A stretch of 64,000 nucleotides of DNA from Piper betle (taxonomy: Eukaryota > Streptophyta > Magnoliopsida > Piperales > Piperaceae), in the NCBI GenBank assembly GCA_033002965.1, contig JAURVB010014150.1:1-64000 (forward strand), in the 5' to 3' direction. A program made the translations under genes and the position numbers. Positions 35,857 through 48,579 of the stretch are shown in pieces. Positions within the stretch are counted from its first letter, which is position 1. Every line of letters starts with the position of its first letter. Below the pieces are notes generated by a model. It was given only the letters and a program-made list of their open reading frames with translations. It was not told the origin of the DNA and searched no databases.

Positions 35857-38812
35857 TGTAAAACCCACGATTCGAGTTAGGGTTTTATATTCAGAACCGG
35901 TCGGGTCGACCGTTATTTTTCGAGTTGAGTCAGTTTCAGGACACGTGTACCGAGCCGATGCCGGTCTCGTGTATGAGCTATGAGGGTCATGCGTACCCAA
36001 ATATATGATGATAACGTCATGAATACAGCAGAACAGAATGAGTTATCAGATATATGAGAGTATGCCAGTCATTTTTTTTATTACTTTTATATATAGTGGA
36101 TCGTAGAATTAATATTAGGCCGTTTACCGCGTTAGGACGCGTTCGGGCAGTTTGGGTGGGTTGATAGTTCTAGAGCATGTCATTATAATTTTTTTGGTGT
36201 TGTTTGATTTTACGGGATTTTTCCCCGATTTTTATGAAATTTTTTAGGATTTAATACGAGTTAGTTATGATACTTGACTCGAGCCGGAGACGAGTCAAGT
36301 ATTATTTACGAGTTTGCCACCACACACAACCCCGACGTTTTCTCCCTCACGCCCAAACCCTCGTGCCGCGCCGCCTCCGTTCGCGCGCCACCGCCGCCGC
36401 TGTCGGCGCCGCCCGGCCGTCGATCGACGCCGCCCAGCTCGGCGACGCCGTCGCCATGCTGCCCCGACCAAGTCCGGCCCCAATCGGGCCGCCGTGACGC
36501 CGGAATCGTCGTGCATAGCGCCGCGGCCAACTTTTGGTCGCGCCGTCGATTTCGCCGCCGGCGACCATCGCCGCCATGATCAGGTGGTCGCCTCAGCATG
36601 AGCGACCACCCAGTGACCCTCCCCGACCGGAACGGTGGCCAGCGCCGCCCATCCCGGCCGGATCTCCACACCACCACGCCGCCGCTCTGTTTTAGGGATT
36701 TTCCGGCGAGCCGCCACCTCCGTTGGCCGCGTCGACCTCGTAGATGAGTCGGGCTCGCCGAGCCGGTTCCGAGGGTACCCAACACGACCCCTTTCCGATC
36801 AGTAGACGTCGCCGGCGATTGACGCCGGAAAACCACCGGAAGTCGCCGGAAAACCGCCAGCAGCTGCCGGAAAACCGCCGGAAATCGGAATTTCTGGAAT
36901 TCGCCGGAAATCACCGGATCTTCCGCGGGGCTCACCCAGTGGAGCCAGATCGAGCTTCGGACGCCGATGAGCGCCGAATTTGAGCTCCGAGACGCGCGAC
37001 GGAACCCTAGCCGTCGCCGATTGCCGACGACGTGAGGTATAATTACCTCCGATTGATTTATTTAAAATTGATAATAATTGTTAGCATAGCATGCTAGGGT
37101 TGATTAATTATCATGATGAATGTTAGAGTATGAATGAAGTTATATGATGTGATTGATAGTGTATGGAGGATAAGTAGTCTAGTGAGATAAGTAAATATGA
37201 GCATGTTAATCGAGTATGACACAACTTAGAAAAATAGTATAAAAGTGGTATGAATAGGATGACTTAGAATTATTTTCACATTATGATTACTTGACTGTTG
37301 ATGAATGTTATTCGTATGGTGTTGATTATATGACGAGTTTGATGCATCATTTAGTTAGCGGGCGTTAGTATTTAGTTTTGATGTGTAGGTACGGAATAGG
37401 AGCTCGCCGCCTAGGCGCGATGACACGCTTGGAGCTTCTACCAGGTCCGTTTAGGACTCGTCTTGTTTTACGCTCTTCCATTGTATGTTTATTTTATTAT
37501 TGCAGGGCGGGTTAAGTGGCGTTTTATCGGATCCCACTTAACTCGGGCCATTTAATCGAATATTTCCGGATTAATAACCCCTCGAGGATGAGATCCCTCG
37601 AGGATGATTTCGAAAACAAGATCCACCACAAGTTGCCTTCGGGCCTATTATATGAATCCCTTCCCAGGCCTATATATATAGTTTTATCGAGTTTTCAGTG
37701 AGACGAGAGATGGAGAAACCGACTGCACGTACCATGCAGAGGATGCCGTGACAGTCAAAGCGGGCTCTGGATTAGTGCCAGCGGACTGTTCCATTCCCGA
37801 GGGATCCTGACAACTCCGCGTTTGAGTTCCTCACACCCGGAGAACGTGGAGGTTTACGGGTACTGTTTAGTACAGCGCATGTCCGGACTTGTGGTTCAAA
37901 GGGTACTAAAGGCGACTGCCTGAGAGTACTCGGCCTTCGTGCTCAAGGCCAGGAGAAATATGGAGGTAAGGAGAGGGCTTAGGATAAAGTTTCACGAGAA
38001 GTACTGAAAAAGAAGTGCTGAGAGTAGCACAGTACCAGCAGCAGTAAGTTCGGGATGCTACCGGGTCTGCAGCCCAGTGGCTCCTCAGTAGTGCCCTTCA
38101 GAGTGTTCTTGAGGAAGTATATGGTTTTCGTTCATATGAGAGTTTGCTCTCATAGCCAGTTTGTTATAGTTATTTTATTTTCCGGACCAGTAACGCTTGT
38201 TACTGACGTTTTTCCTATATATATGTAGGTGATAAGCAGCGGAAGATGGATGGGCCGGCCAGGACGGAGGAGCAATAAGGTCTTCTGCACACACACATGT
38301 TGGGTGATTGAATATTTAATATTGTTTTTTTATGATATTATTTTATGAACATGCTATGAGTAAATGGTTGAGACATGACAATGAGATGAAATGAAATGAT
38401 CAGAGTAGCGCAGCAAAAGTATGATGGGTTGAAACCCAAGCTTCGAGAATGAGTGTATAGTAGATTAGATTCTGTGTGAATGAAATTGTTTGATAGTTAG
38501 TTACATATATTTTTATATGTATATTTGACAGGGTGGCCCCTAATTACATTTTTAGGGGAAATTCTGTCCCTTTTATTTTATAATTTTTACTAATTTTGAT
38601 TGTAATTGTGTTGGTGTGAAGTTTAGGTTGCATGTCATCCATGTAGTATCATGTTAGGGTTTTATGAATTTATCCATGCATGACAAGTCGTATCTACATC
38701 TTAAGACGCCGAGATTGGATCCGTATGAGTTAGGTTCGGGTTAGCCAACCTAACCGGGGCCCGTAACATGCCGGTTCGGTTCACGAGTGTGGACCGGATT
38801 TGGGGTGTTACA
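35857..38812 (+). mobile_element. Complete solo LTR (2956 bp) with GTTAG target duplication
   Basis: It starts TGTAAAACCC and ends GGGTGTTACA. The direct repeat GTTAG is at 35852-35856 and 38813-38817, and removing the insert plus one GTTAG restores continuous reversed-LTR sequence. There is no internal region, so unequal recombination between two LTRs removed the body of the element. It contains a CG-rich stretch (36340-36920) and a CCGGAAA-type minisatellite (36826-36930). ORFs of up to 209 codons there lie on both strands and reflect composition. Confidence 0.92.
36826..36930. repeat. CGCCGGAAA-type minisatellite conserved in the LTR
   Basis: Tandem degenerate units such as CGCCGGAAAACCGCCGGAA. 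Equivalent arrays occur at about 45046-45135 (reverse complement) and 62685-62770, so this is a fixed feature of the LTR family. Confidence 0.85.
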
Positions 38813-41037
38813 GTTAGTGGTCAAGAAATAACTATAATAATCTTGCAAATGAGACCTTCTCATTTTGACAAAAACTATATATATCTTCTACTGAACTCTC
38901 ATAAGGGTATCTACTGGGGAACTATCGGGCTGCAGACTCAACAACATCCTAAACTGATTGGTCTGCTAATGCCTCTCTCGGCATTTTCTCATTTTCTTTT
39001 CTTCCCCTTAAGACAACTAGTATATCCTAAGCCCTCTTATTTCTTTCATATATCTCCTAGCCCTGACCACGAAGACCTAGTACTCTCATGCAAAGCCGCC
39101 TGTAAACCTCCACATTTCTTCGAGTGTGAAGAAACTCAAAATGCAGAGTTGTTAGGATCCCTCATAAATGGAACAACTGTCACACTAATCCAAGTCTACT
39201 GTGACTAGCTCGTGTAGCCAATCATGGTATGCATGAGTTAGTTTCACCATCTCTCGTCTCACTGAAAACTCGATAAAATTATATATAGGCCTGAGTATGG
39301 ATTTAATATCATAGGGCCGAAGGCAAATTGCAGTAAATCTTGTTTTCGAAATCAAACTCGAAGGATCTCATCCTCGATGGTTATTAATCTAAAAAATGAT
39401 TTGATTAAATGACCCGAGTTAAGTGGGATCCAACAAAATCTCACTTAACTCGTTTAGAAATAAGTAAAATAAATCATGATAGAATATAACGAACAACATA
39501 GAACATGTTCTAAACTAACTTAATAGAAGTTCCAGGCGAGGCCACACACTTAGGTGGCAAGCACCTACTCCGTACCTACACATCAAAACTAAATGCTAAC
39601 GCTTAGTATGATGTATGAAAGTTGCATTATTAAATCATATGAGACATGCAACATTAATTACATCAAAATCTCAACCTACAATATCCAATAATGATTATCG
39701 CACGATACTAGTATTACATACATCAATTATAAATATGTAACATAGTTCATCAGATCATATTTACCCAGTAATATCTAGCTAGGTATTCTATTTATATCAC
39801 TTCATGACAATCAACCAACATTAAGAGAAATTTGCATTCAAATCAAATAATCAATTCATCAAATATTTACTGCCTTGTATGCTTCAATCCAATTCATCTT
39901 CTTCATATTTTATGATAATAAATTATTAATAATCTACCATAACATCCTTATTGGGATCACGATAATCAAGTTATATGTAATTCTACTATTTCATTATCAA
40001 CCATCATTGAATCACGAATAATCATGTTAATTAATCACAAACCATGACATTAATTTTAAATTAAGTATACCTAACGTAGTCGGCGATGACAACGACAACC
40101 AATGGCGACCAACCAGTTGGCTAGGGTTCAAGAAGGCCAGAAGGGTTTGACTCAATGCACGACGACGTGTAAAATCCGACAAAGGCCGGCGAGGAACGGT
40201 GGTGGCAGGCGACAACAACAAACAAGGCCAATGCAGTGTTTTGCTGCTGGCAGTCAAAAGGAGGATGGAGTGGTCTCAACAGACAACGGGGGAAATGAGG
40301 TTGGTGTGACCACAGTGACCCAGCAAGGTGGCGGGGGCATTTGCTCTGGTGACCCGCCAGAGAAGAATTCTGGCTGTGATGGTGGCGGCTTGGTGAGGAA
40401 GAGAAGCATGTCGGGAAGAGCTTGGCTAGGATCTCGTGTGGGTGAAGCAACTGAGGAGGAAGACAACCTAGGCCGAGCAATGCTTGGCCGGCGACGACGA
40501 GGGTTCGATGACGGCGACCGAGCCCTAGAGAGGTGCCCGGTGAGGCAAGAAAAGTGGAGCCATTGGTGTCCACTAGCGGCTCTTCAGGTCGGCCGGGTCT
40601 TGACGGATACGAGGGAGGGAGAAGACAATGAGACGGCGGTGGTGGTGAGGCTGGCGGCGATGGTGGTGAGGCTAGCGGCGCTCCACAACAGACGATAGGC
40701 AACGAACTCAGTTAAGGAGGAAGAAGATAGAGGAGGAAAGGAGGAGAGCCAGGGTCGGCAACAGTGCTGCTTACGGCAAGGTCGCCGGTGATGGTGGTCG
40801 GGAGAGGGGGGAAAGGCATTGGGTTTGGGTGGTGAAAGGGACACGGGGAGGAGAAAAGAGGAGGAAGGAGGCTTGTACACTTGGAGGCATTTTCGTAAAT
40901 AAAAGTTAACTCCTCCAAAACGAGTAAAAAATAATAAATAAATTCTTTTAAAAAATAAATAAGTATGATAAAATACTATAAAATACAATACACTCAATGA
41001 TAAAATGACACGTTCTAAAATAAAATGACATGTTCTA

Positions 41038-43208
41038 ATCACGTTGATCGTCAAATTCTAGACAATAAAGATTAAAGGATATACCTTTCATTTTTTACGA
41101 TAAAAGGAATTACCATAAAAGAAAATTTGTCCTTCTATTGAATTTCTCTTTCCTAACTAATTTTGACGTTTTAAATTTTGCTACCATTAAATTCTGAAAA
41201 CTAATTGTGAATATATTACCAAACTATTTTGCAAGTAGGTTTGACTGCAAGTTATTTCCGTCAATGTTTCACCAAGTAATTGTAAAACTTTAACTTTTAC
41301 TGTCAAAAAAATTTATGAGTACGACCTGTTTTTGCTTACTATAATTTATGTCAGACCGATTGAGATGAAAATGGGTATAGATTTGTTGGTTTGAGCATGT
41401 GTAAAGACATCAATTGAATGCCTATTTGAAGAGACATAATATATACATTTTTGTCATTGTATAAAAATGATAAGGCTTAAAATATTGTTGAATGTGATAA
41501 AATGAGTCTTGAATTAATAGGTTTGTACTAGTCATTGACATATTGTATGACAAGATCTAGATGAAGTATAGAAAAAAAAATCTATAACCTTGGCTTTAAT
41601 TTTTTTAGAACACTTGGATGAGCGAGTAAAAGTAGGCAAACCATATAACTTCATCGTAAAATTCCAAATCCCTAAACCTAATGCTGAAACTAACATAAAA
41701 ATCGCACAAACCTATCAAAATTTCATCTCCAAATTGAGTTTTGAAGAGTACAAATTCAGGTGTCTATTCTTTGCCCCACCCAAGGCACAAACAAATGAAC
41801 TGAGTATTAGTTGGCAATTAAAAAAGAAAACAAATTAATGAACTTAAGAGTATACTTCAAGCATGATAGACCTTGAACATCATCGGGATCTATATAGTCC
41901 CACTATTTGGCTCCACCTATCTGAATGGGCAATTCACAGGCACAAGCAGATGAGTCCCCCCTTCAATTAATTAGAAAAGCTAAGACAATAATGATGATCA
42001 ATGCAAGGCATGAAATTGAAACTGCCCCACTTGGTTTTGAGAAGAGAACTGTTAACATATTTGTAGAGCTAAATAGACCCCTCAAGTTCACAGATCTTGC
42101 TGGGTCCTCCACGTTCAAGGTGACATGGGACATTCTTGTGTAAGGCATGCAATTGGACACCAAAAGAGGAGAATGTGAAAGGACAAATGATATATGGTAC
42201 ATGTATGGTCACTTGCTCAATTATGATGACCCATAATTTTAATCTTGTGTAGGTCTAACAAGAACAACCCCTGGCATGTTAGACGTTCATAAAATTGAAT
42301 TCTTGACTTGTTTTTAAGAAGGGAAAAAAATTGAAGAAGAAAGAGTTTACTGTTCAAGTATGTGGTAGGTATATGTGAAGCCAAATTATACTATTGGAGA
42401 TGCAATTTGCGGGTCATGCATGGCATTATGGCTCAATTTGGGGTTTGATATCGAATAGACGAAAAAATATGAGATCTATATTAATTTCATAGTGAGAATC
42501 CTGACATTGCATGCATGGAAGACTGGGCACATTATTTTATTTTGTTAAGTTGATATAATTTCCATCTTTGTATTTGTGTTAATTGTCAATGTATACTTTG
42601 AAAAATTTTCCCTCGTTCTGATGCTCCGTAGGATTTATTATTTAGAAGTCTTAGGTATTTTTTATTTTAAGGATTTAATTATACGTATTTTTGTATTTTA
42701 GTTTTTAGGTATTTTGGGAATATTTTATTAGGATTTTATTATTATTTTCCTATAATAAGGCGCTAATATCCTTGTAGGTTGAAGAGTTTTTTCTATTATG
42801 AATTGATTTGGTTGTGCCTTTCATTTATTTAGATTTTTGTTCTTTAGTTTCGATTTTTAATTTTATCAGTAGTCTATAAGTTAGATCATCTTTTATTTTG
42901 CATCAACTGGTAGGATTTATTATTTAGGAGTTTTATTAATTTTCTATTTTAAGAATTTATACATAATTTTCATAATTTATATTTATGTTATTTTGAGAAT
43001 ATTTTTATTAGGTTTTTATGGTATTTTGTGAATTTATATTCTTCTTTGAAGAATTTTTATATGAATTGATTCGGTTGCGTGCCTTTCATTTATCTCAATT
43101 TTTTTTAGTTTTGATTTTTAATTTTAGATAATCCCCCTTTTTGCATCAAGTTCAATATCAAATGATCATCCATTGTAAATATAATTGTTTACTTTGTCAA
43201 AGTCAACA
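41038..43208. other. Intergenic spacer, two unrecognised small ORFs
   Basis: Mostly AT-rich. Plus-strand open stretches at 41590-41838 (82 codons, no clear ATG) and 41925-42143 (72 codons) have mixed composition. They could be transposon-derived coding remnants, but I recognise neither. The end of the stretch holds the tandem segment listed next. Confidence 0.35.
42630..43150. repeat. Tandem ~281-bp segment, LTR-like
   Basis: Two copies begin TAGGATTTATTATTTAG at about 42630 and 42911. Both continue through GAATTGATT(T/C)GGTTG, GTGCCTTTCATTTAT and TTGCATCAA. The wording resembles the U5 part of Copia LTRs, so this may be a duplicated or nested LTR fragment. Ends are not defined. Confidence 0.6.
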
Positions 43209-43213
43209 TGCTA

Positions 43214-46060
43214 TGTAACACCCCGTTTCGGCTCACCCGTGAACCGACCCGGAAATGTCACCGGCGACCGAACCGTTCGCTAATCTACTGGGTTCGGTTA
43301 AGCCGACCCGGATCTGCCCTCGGTGTCTCAAGATGGAGATGCAAACATGAAATGCATGGATGGGATGCGTGGGTTCTAACGTAGTCCTACATGCATGCTA
43401 TGATGTACAAGCAAAGACAAGACAAAATAATAAATGAGAAACCAAAAGAAAATATATACTATTTTATAAAAATACGGTAACACATACTAATCTACCATGA
43501 CATTCAACCATTATCTCATTCATTTTTACCTGAGCCGAGTCTGTACTCCAAGGCTCCCTACTCATTCATATTTATCAGTTCGTTTCATAACAAGTAATTC
43601 ACTCAAGCAAACACATCAAAATTATCATTCACATAGCAATAACACACCATTATTATACATTACACGCGGCAGGTACATGTGTGCGCGGTTCCGTGCTGCT
43701 CCTCCGCAGTCCCGACAGCTTTCATCGCTCGCATTCCTCACCTACATATATATAGAAAAACCGTCAGTAACGAGTGTTACCGGCCCGGAAAATAACTAAT
43801 ATCAATCTGGCACAGGAGAGCAAACTCTCCTGTTGAATCAAAACCATATACTTCCTCAAGAACTCTCATCAGGGCACATACGGGAGCCGTCGCCATCGGG
43901 TCGACAGCGTCCCCCTATCTTTCACATTCTCATGCCTCGGCCATTTCTCTATTGCTTCTCGCGTCAAATCTCGTTCCTATCCGCCCTCTGCACCTTCCAT
44001 ATTACTCCTGGCCTTGAGCACGAAGGCCGAGTACTCTCAGGCAGTCGCCTTCAGTACCCTTTGAAACCACAAGTCTAGACATGCGCTGCAATGCAGTACC
44101 CGTGAACCTCCACACTTCTCCGGGTTTGAGGAACTCAAAGGTGGAGTTGTCAGGATCCCTCGGGAATGAAACGGCCCGCACACCATTCCAGAGCCCACTG
44201 TCGACACACACGTGCCCGCTCGCGTAGCACGGTAGTCGGATTTCCCTCATTCAGTCTCTCACCAAAACACGAAAACTATACATATATATAGGTCTGGGTT
44301 GGGATTTATACAATAGGCCCGAAGGCAACGTGAGCTGGATCTGAAGTTCGAAAACAAACTCGAGGGATCTCATCCTCGAGGGTTATTAATCCGGAAAATC
44401 GTTGGCTAAATGGCCCGAGTTAAGTGGGATTCGATAAAACGCCACTTAACTCGTCCTGCACATAATAAATCAAATACACAAGAGAGTAGCGTAAATCAGA
44501 GAACGAGTCCTAAACGGACCTGGTAGAAGCTCCAAACGGGTCCACGCGCCTAGGCGGCGAGCTCCTACACCGTACCTACACAATCAAGCTAAAAACTAAC
44601 GCCCGCATGATGAATCACACATCCTATAGCATGCACACACAATCAACACAATCACACGTCAATCAACACACATCAACCTATATCAATTCTAGCGAGTCTA
44701 CTTAAGCTAGTTTGATTAGATCATGATTATTACTTAATAACCCTAATTAGTTTCATAACTTCTATTTTTAACACCACACAATCAAACAAATTTCATATTT
44801 TTATCCTTAATCAAATCTACATTTATATATATTATTATAACACACAATTCACCAATCCTAGCATGCAATTCTAATAATCAAAACTTTCAAATAATTAAAT
44901 TAAAATAAATTATACCTCGCGTCGTCGAAAATCGGCGACGGCTAGGGTTTCCGTTTCGTGGCTCGAAACTCGAATTCGGCACCTAGCGGCGTCCGAAGTC
45001 CGATCAGATTGGACCGGGTGCGTTCGGCGGATGATCCGGCGAATTTCCCACAAATCCAATTTCCGGCGGTTCCGGCGGTTTTCCGGCGAGTGTCGGCGGT
45101 TTTCCGGCGGATTCCGACGGTTTTCCGGCGATGATTTGGGACGGGGCAATCAAGGGGTCTATCGGCACCAGCTCGACGAGCTTGGTCCGATGGTGGTGTC
45201 AAACAAAGTAACCGAGGCGGCGATGGCCGTCGGCGGCGGCGTCGAAAGTGGGTGGCGGCGGCGGCGTTCTCCGATCGAGGCTCCGGCCGGCCTCGACGGT
45301 GGTCGGGACGATGGGGGAAACGTCGGCGACGTCGAGGGGGTGGTCGTCGGGGTCACAGCGGCGGCGGCGCGGCCCGGACGGCGGCGGAATCAGTGGGCGG
45401 CGCGTCGCGGTTCGCGGGGCGATTCCGGCGTCGTGGCGGCGCGACGGTGGCCGGGGTTGGTCGGGGCGGCACGGCGACGGCAAGGCGGGGCAGGGCGGCG
45501 TCGATCGGCGGCAGCACGGCGTCGGCGGCGGCGGCGGCAGCACACCACAGTGGCGGCGGCGAGGGTTTGGGTGAGAATGGTCGGGGAAGAAGAAAAACAT
45601 GACTAGTGGCAAACTCGTAATTTAGTATTGACTCGATTCCGACTCGAGTCAAAATAATAACTAGTTCGTAATAAATTCTAAAAAAAATCTAGAAAAATAT
45701 GGAAAAATCACATAAAATAAAACAAACACAACAACATCCAAATGACATGCTCTATAACTAATAACCCACCCGAATATAATCCAACGCGTCCTAATTCGTC
45801 ATTCGGCCCTAAAATTATTTCTACGATCAAACATATAAAAAGAAAAAAATACTGCATACTTTCATATATTCAGATAACTCGTATCTCACCATCTTCTCGA
45901 CGTTATCATCATATATTCAGGTACACCTGACTCTCATCGCTCATAACTCACGGCTGGTCTCGACTCAGCACGCGATTCATGAAACCGACTCGACTCGAAC
46001 CAACGATCGAACCGACTGGTTCGGTAACGTAAAACCCTGACTCGAATCACGGGTTTTACA
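43214..46060 (-). mobile_element. Complete solo LTR (2847 bp) with TGCTA target duplication
   Basis: On the plus strand it begins TGTAACACCCC and ends GGGTTTTACA, the reverse complement of the family ends. The 5-bp direct repeat TGCTA flanks it (43209-43213 and 46061-46065). It aligns along its whole length with 35857-38812 and with 61751-63124. No internal domain is present, so it is a solo LTR. CG-rich ORFs at 45031-45652 overlap in many frames and are not genes. Confidence 0.93.
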
Positions 46061-46065
46061 TGCTA

Positions 46066-46629
46066 GTTCATCAAATGGATACTATTATTGGTCCAAAAAT
46101 AAGTTGGAAAAATAAATTGAAAATTGTAATAGTCACTATAATTAATGGAGTTTTAATGAGCCAAGGAGGGTAGTTCATTAAATACATACCTTTGTTTCTT
46201 TTTAGAAGAAATTATTATTTAATGGTAAGAAGGTGTAGTATATACTATTCAATGGTAACTCTTTAACAGTTTTACAATTTAATAGTTTTTAAATTTAAAA
46301 GTTAATAAAACCCTTGAACATGGAGTTTTGGTTCAGATTTAAGTTGGCTTGGGTAAAGGGGCCGGTTGACTCATAAAATAATTAAAAAAGAGTGATAGGG
46401 TTGTAATATTATATATATCTTTTAATGGTAGAAATATCTAAAGATAGATATTCATTATTAAATGATAAATTTTTCAAATATTATTTTTAAATATAATGTA
46501 AAATTAATTCTAGAAAGTATAATAAATATTATTTTTTAATAAAAATAATGAATATATATCCATTTAACTTTTAAAAAAATATCTATTTTTAAAATATAAT
46601 AATTATATATAAAGATTAAAATTAATTAT
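46066..46629. other. AT-rich spacer
   Basis: Nothing recognised apart from AT-rich simple sequence. Confidence 0.5.
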
Positions 46630-47301
46630 ATAAAAATAACTAGTAATCTTAATAATTGTACATTAATATGTAAATTTTTTATTGAAATAAAATTTTCAAA
46701 TTGGAATATAATTTATCAACTTTAAAATTGTTAAATTGTTTAAATTATACTTTAATTATTACAAAAAATAAATAATAATAAATAAAAAAATAAATAAAAA
46801 TTCTTATTGATTATATATTTTTAAATAACTTACTTTTCAAATTATAATTCCTAATTTAAGTAAAAAAAATTTTAAATTTTTTCTAATATATATAAATATT
46901 AAAATATTTAAATTAAGTAATTATTAATGGGGCTAAAAAGGTATTGTCCAGTCCAACTTTCTCTCCCCCTCTCCAAAAAATATAATAATAAATTTATTAC
47001 AACCAGAGCAAAACTCATTTTTATTTTTTTAACTAATTCATAATTTAACCTTCCCCTATATCTGAAGACTTTAAATTTTAAAAACAACATTAAATTGTAA
47101 AATGTTAAAAGTGCCATTGAATAGTGAATTGTGCATCATATCATTAAACAACAATTTCCTTTATCTTTTTAAAATAGTAATTTGTGATGAAAAACAATTA
47201 GGAAAATAAATTAATTTGCTGGAGATTTTTTCTGAGAGCACTTTAAAGTTGTCATGATCTTTTATTATATAAATTAAACATTACTGACATCACGTACGAA
47301 T

Positions 47302-47386
47302 CCGACCTTAGCTCAGTTGGTAGAGCGGAGGACTGTAGTTGGAACCAGCAATCCTTAGGTCGCTGGTTCGAATCTGGCAGGTCGGA
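47302..47386 (+). tRNA. tRNA-Tyr (GUA) with 12-nt intron, copy 1
   Basis: The acceptor stem CCGACC pairs with GGTCGG, followed by discriminator A. The D-arm region is TAGCTCAGTTGGTAGAGC and the anticodon loop CTGTAG + ATC gives anticodon GTA. A 12-nt intron (about 47339-47350) follows the base 3' to the anticodon, as in all plant tRNA-Tyr genes. The T arm is GCTGG TTCGAAT CTGGC, with one more wobble pair than copy 2. Removing the intron gives 73 nt. CCA is not encoded, as expected in nuclear DNA. Confidence 0.95.
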
Positions 47387-48253
47387 ATTTTTTTCCATTT
47401 TTAAAACGAACCCTTCATGGTAAAATTTTTTTTTAAAAAAGGTTTTAATAGAAAAAATAACATATGGTTATTGCCAAAAGTATCTCAATGAATCACATCA
47501 ATGTTTTTTTTAAATTTTTTACTTCACATCAATGTTGAAAAAGTAAAATTTACATGCTAAAATCACATGTAACCTGTCATATAAAAATAAGTAGTTATTT
47601 TAATAAGTCTGCATTAATATGTAAATTTTTTATTGAAATAAAATTTTCATATTTGAATATAATTAATCAACTTTTAAAGTTGTTAAATTGTTTAAAATTA
47701 TACTTTAATTATTAATAACCATAAATAATAATATAACTAAATTAATAAATATTTTTATTGAATATATATTTTTAAATAATATAATTTTCAAATTATAATT
47801 CCTAATTTGATTAACATTATTTTTTAGATTTTTCTAATAAATATTAATATTAAAATATTTAAATTAAGTAATTATTAATGAGACTAGAAAGGTATTATAG
47901 AGTCTAACTTTCTCTCCCCTCTCTCTAAAAAATAAATAAATAAAATTATTGCAAACTGACCTAAAATTCACTTATATTTTTTTAATTAATTCATAATTTA
48001 ACCCACCCCTATGTACAAACCAGACAACTTTCTCTCCCCCCACTAGTTTGGTTCTATCTAAACTATTAAATAATGAATAGTACATTTTATCATTTGACGA
48101 CAATTTCTATTACTTTTTTAAATAGTCACCCTCATTTGTGATGTAAAAAAATTAGGAAAAAAATTAATTTGATGAAGAATTTTCTCAAAGCAATTTTAAG
48201 TTGTCATAGATTTTTAATATATAAATTAAATAGTATTGACACTGCACAACAAA

Positions 48254-48340
48254 CCGACCTTAGCTCAGTTGGTAGAGCGGAGGACTGTAGTTGGCGCCAG
48301 CTTTATCCTTAGGTCGCTGGTTCGAATCCGGCAGGTCGGA
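48254..48340 (+). tRNA. tRNA-Tyr (GUA) with 14-nt intron, copy 2
   Basis: It has the same mature sequence as copy 1 except for CCGGC in the T stem, the usual form. The intron is 14 nt (about 48291-48304), differing from copy 1 in length and sequence. It is followed by CTTTTT, a suitable RNA polymerase III terminator. It lies 952 bp downstream of copy 1. Confidence 0.96.
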
Positions 48341-48579
48341 CTTTTTCTTCCATTTTTAAAACAAACCCTTCATGGTAAAACCTTTTATCTAAAAAAATAT
48401 ACAAATACAAAAAAAAATGGTTATTGTTAAAAGTAGCTCAATGAATCACATCAATGTTTTTTTTATTTTTAATTATTCACATCAATGTTGAAACACTAAC
48501 ATTTACATACTAAAAGAACATGTCAGCTGTCCTCGGTTTTTTCTACTGACAGACTTTTCACTGATCTGCTCAAAAAATA

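Larger units (their letters stand above)
35700..41037 (-). mobile_element. LTR of the same family, reversed and split by a nested LTR
   Basis: Two pieces (about 35700-35856 and 38813-41037) align on the minus strand with the complete LTR at 43214-46060. Shared landmarks include CAGTAATGAGTGTTA/CAGTAACGAGTGTTAC, the AGTACTCTCA...ACCTCCACA block near 39080 and the GATCTCATCCTCGA block near 39365. The pieces were one LTR until the 35857-38812 LTR inserted. The 3' LTR end is missing at about 35700 and the 5' end is lost at about 41037. ORFs in the CG-rich part (such as 40102-40698) are compositional, not genes. Confidence 0.82.
46630..48530. repeat. Tandem duplication of a ~950-bp unit, each with a tRNA-Tyr gene
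   Basis: Unit 1 is about 46630-47579 and unit 2 about 47580-48530. Landmarks such as CATTAATATGTAAATTTTTT, the tRNA gene and the CAATGAATCACATCAATG block recur 950-952 bp apart. Unit 2 is AT-rich and diverged outside the tRNA. A third partial unit (about 48580-48720) repeats only the CAATGAATCACATCAATG end. Confidence 0.9.

Noticed and set aside
36267..36983. Up to 209-codon ORFs in the CG-rich part of an LTR
   Set aside because: Same place in every LTR copy, several frames at once, no conserved frame among copies; LTRs are not expected to code.
40102..40702. 198- and 193-codon antisense pair of ORFs
   Set aside because: They correspond to the CG-rich LTR segment (reversed copy); low complexity and not maintained in sister LTRs.
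45031..45652. 191-codon Gly/Arg-rich ORF and its many shadows
   Set aside because: Inside the solo LTR 43214-46060, same reasoning.
47302..47386. tRNA copy 1 considered a pseudogene because of the extra T-stem wobble
   Set aside because: All arms still pair, and the anticodon and intron position are normal.
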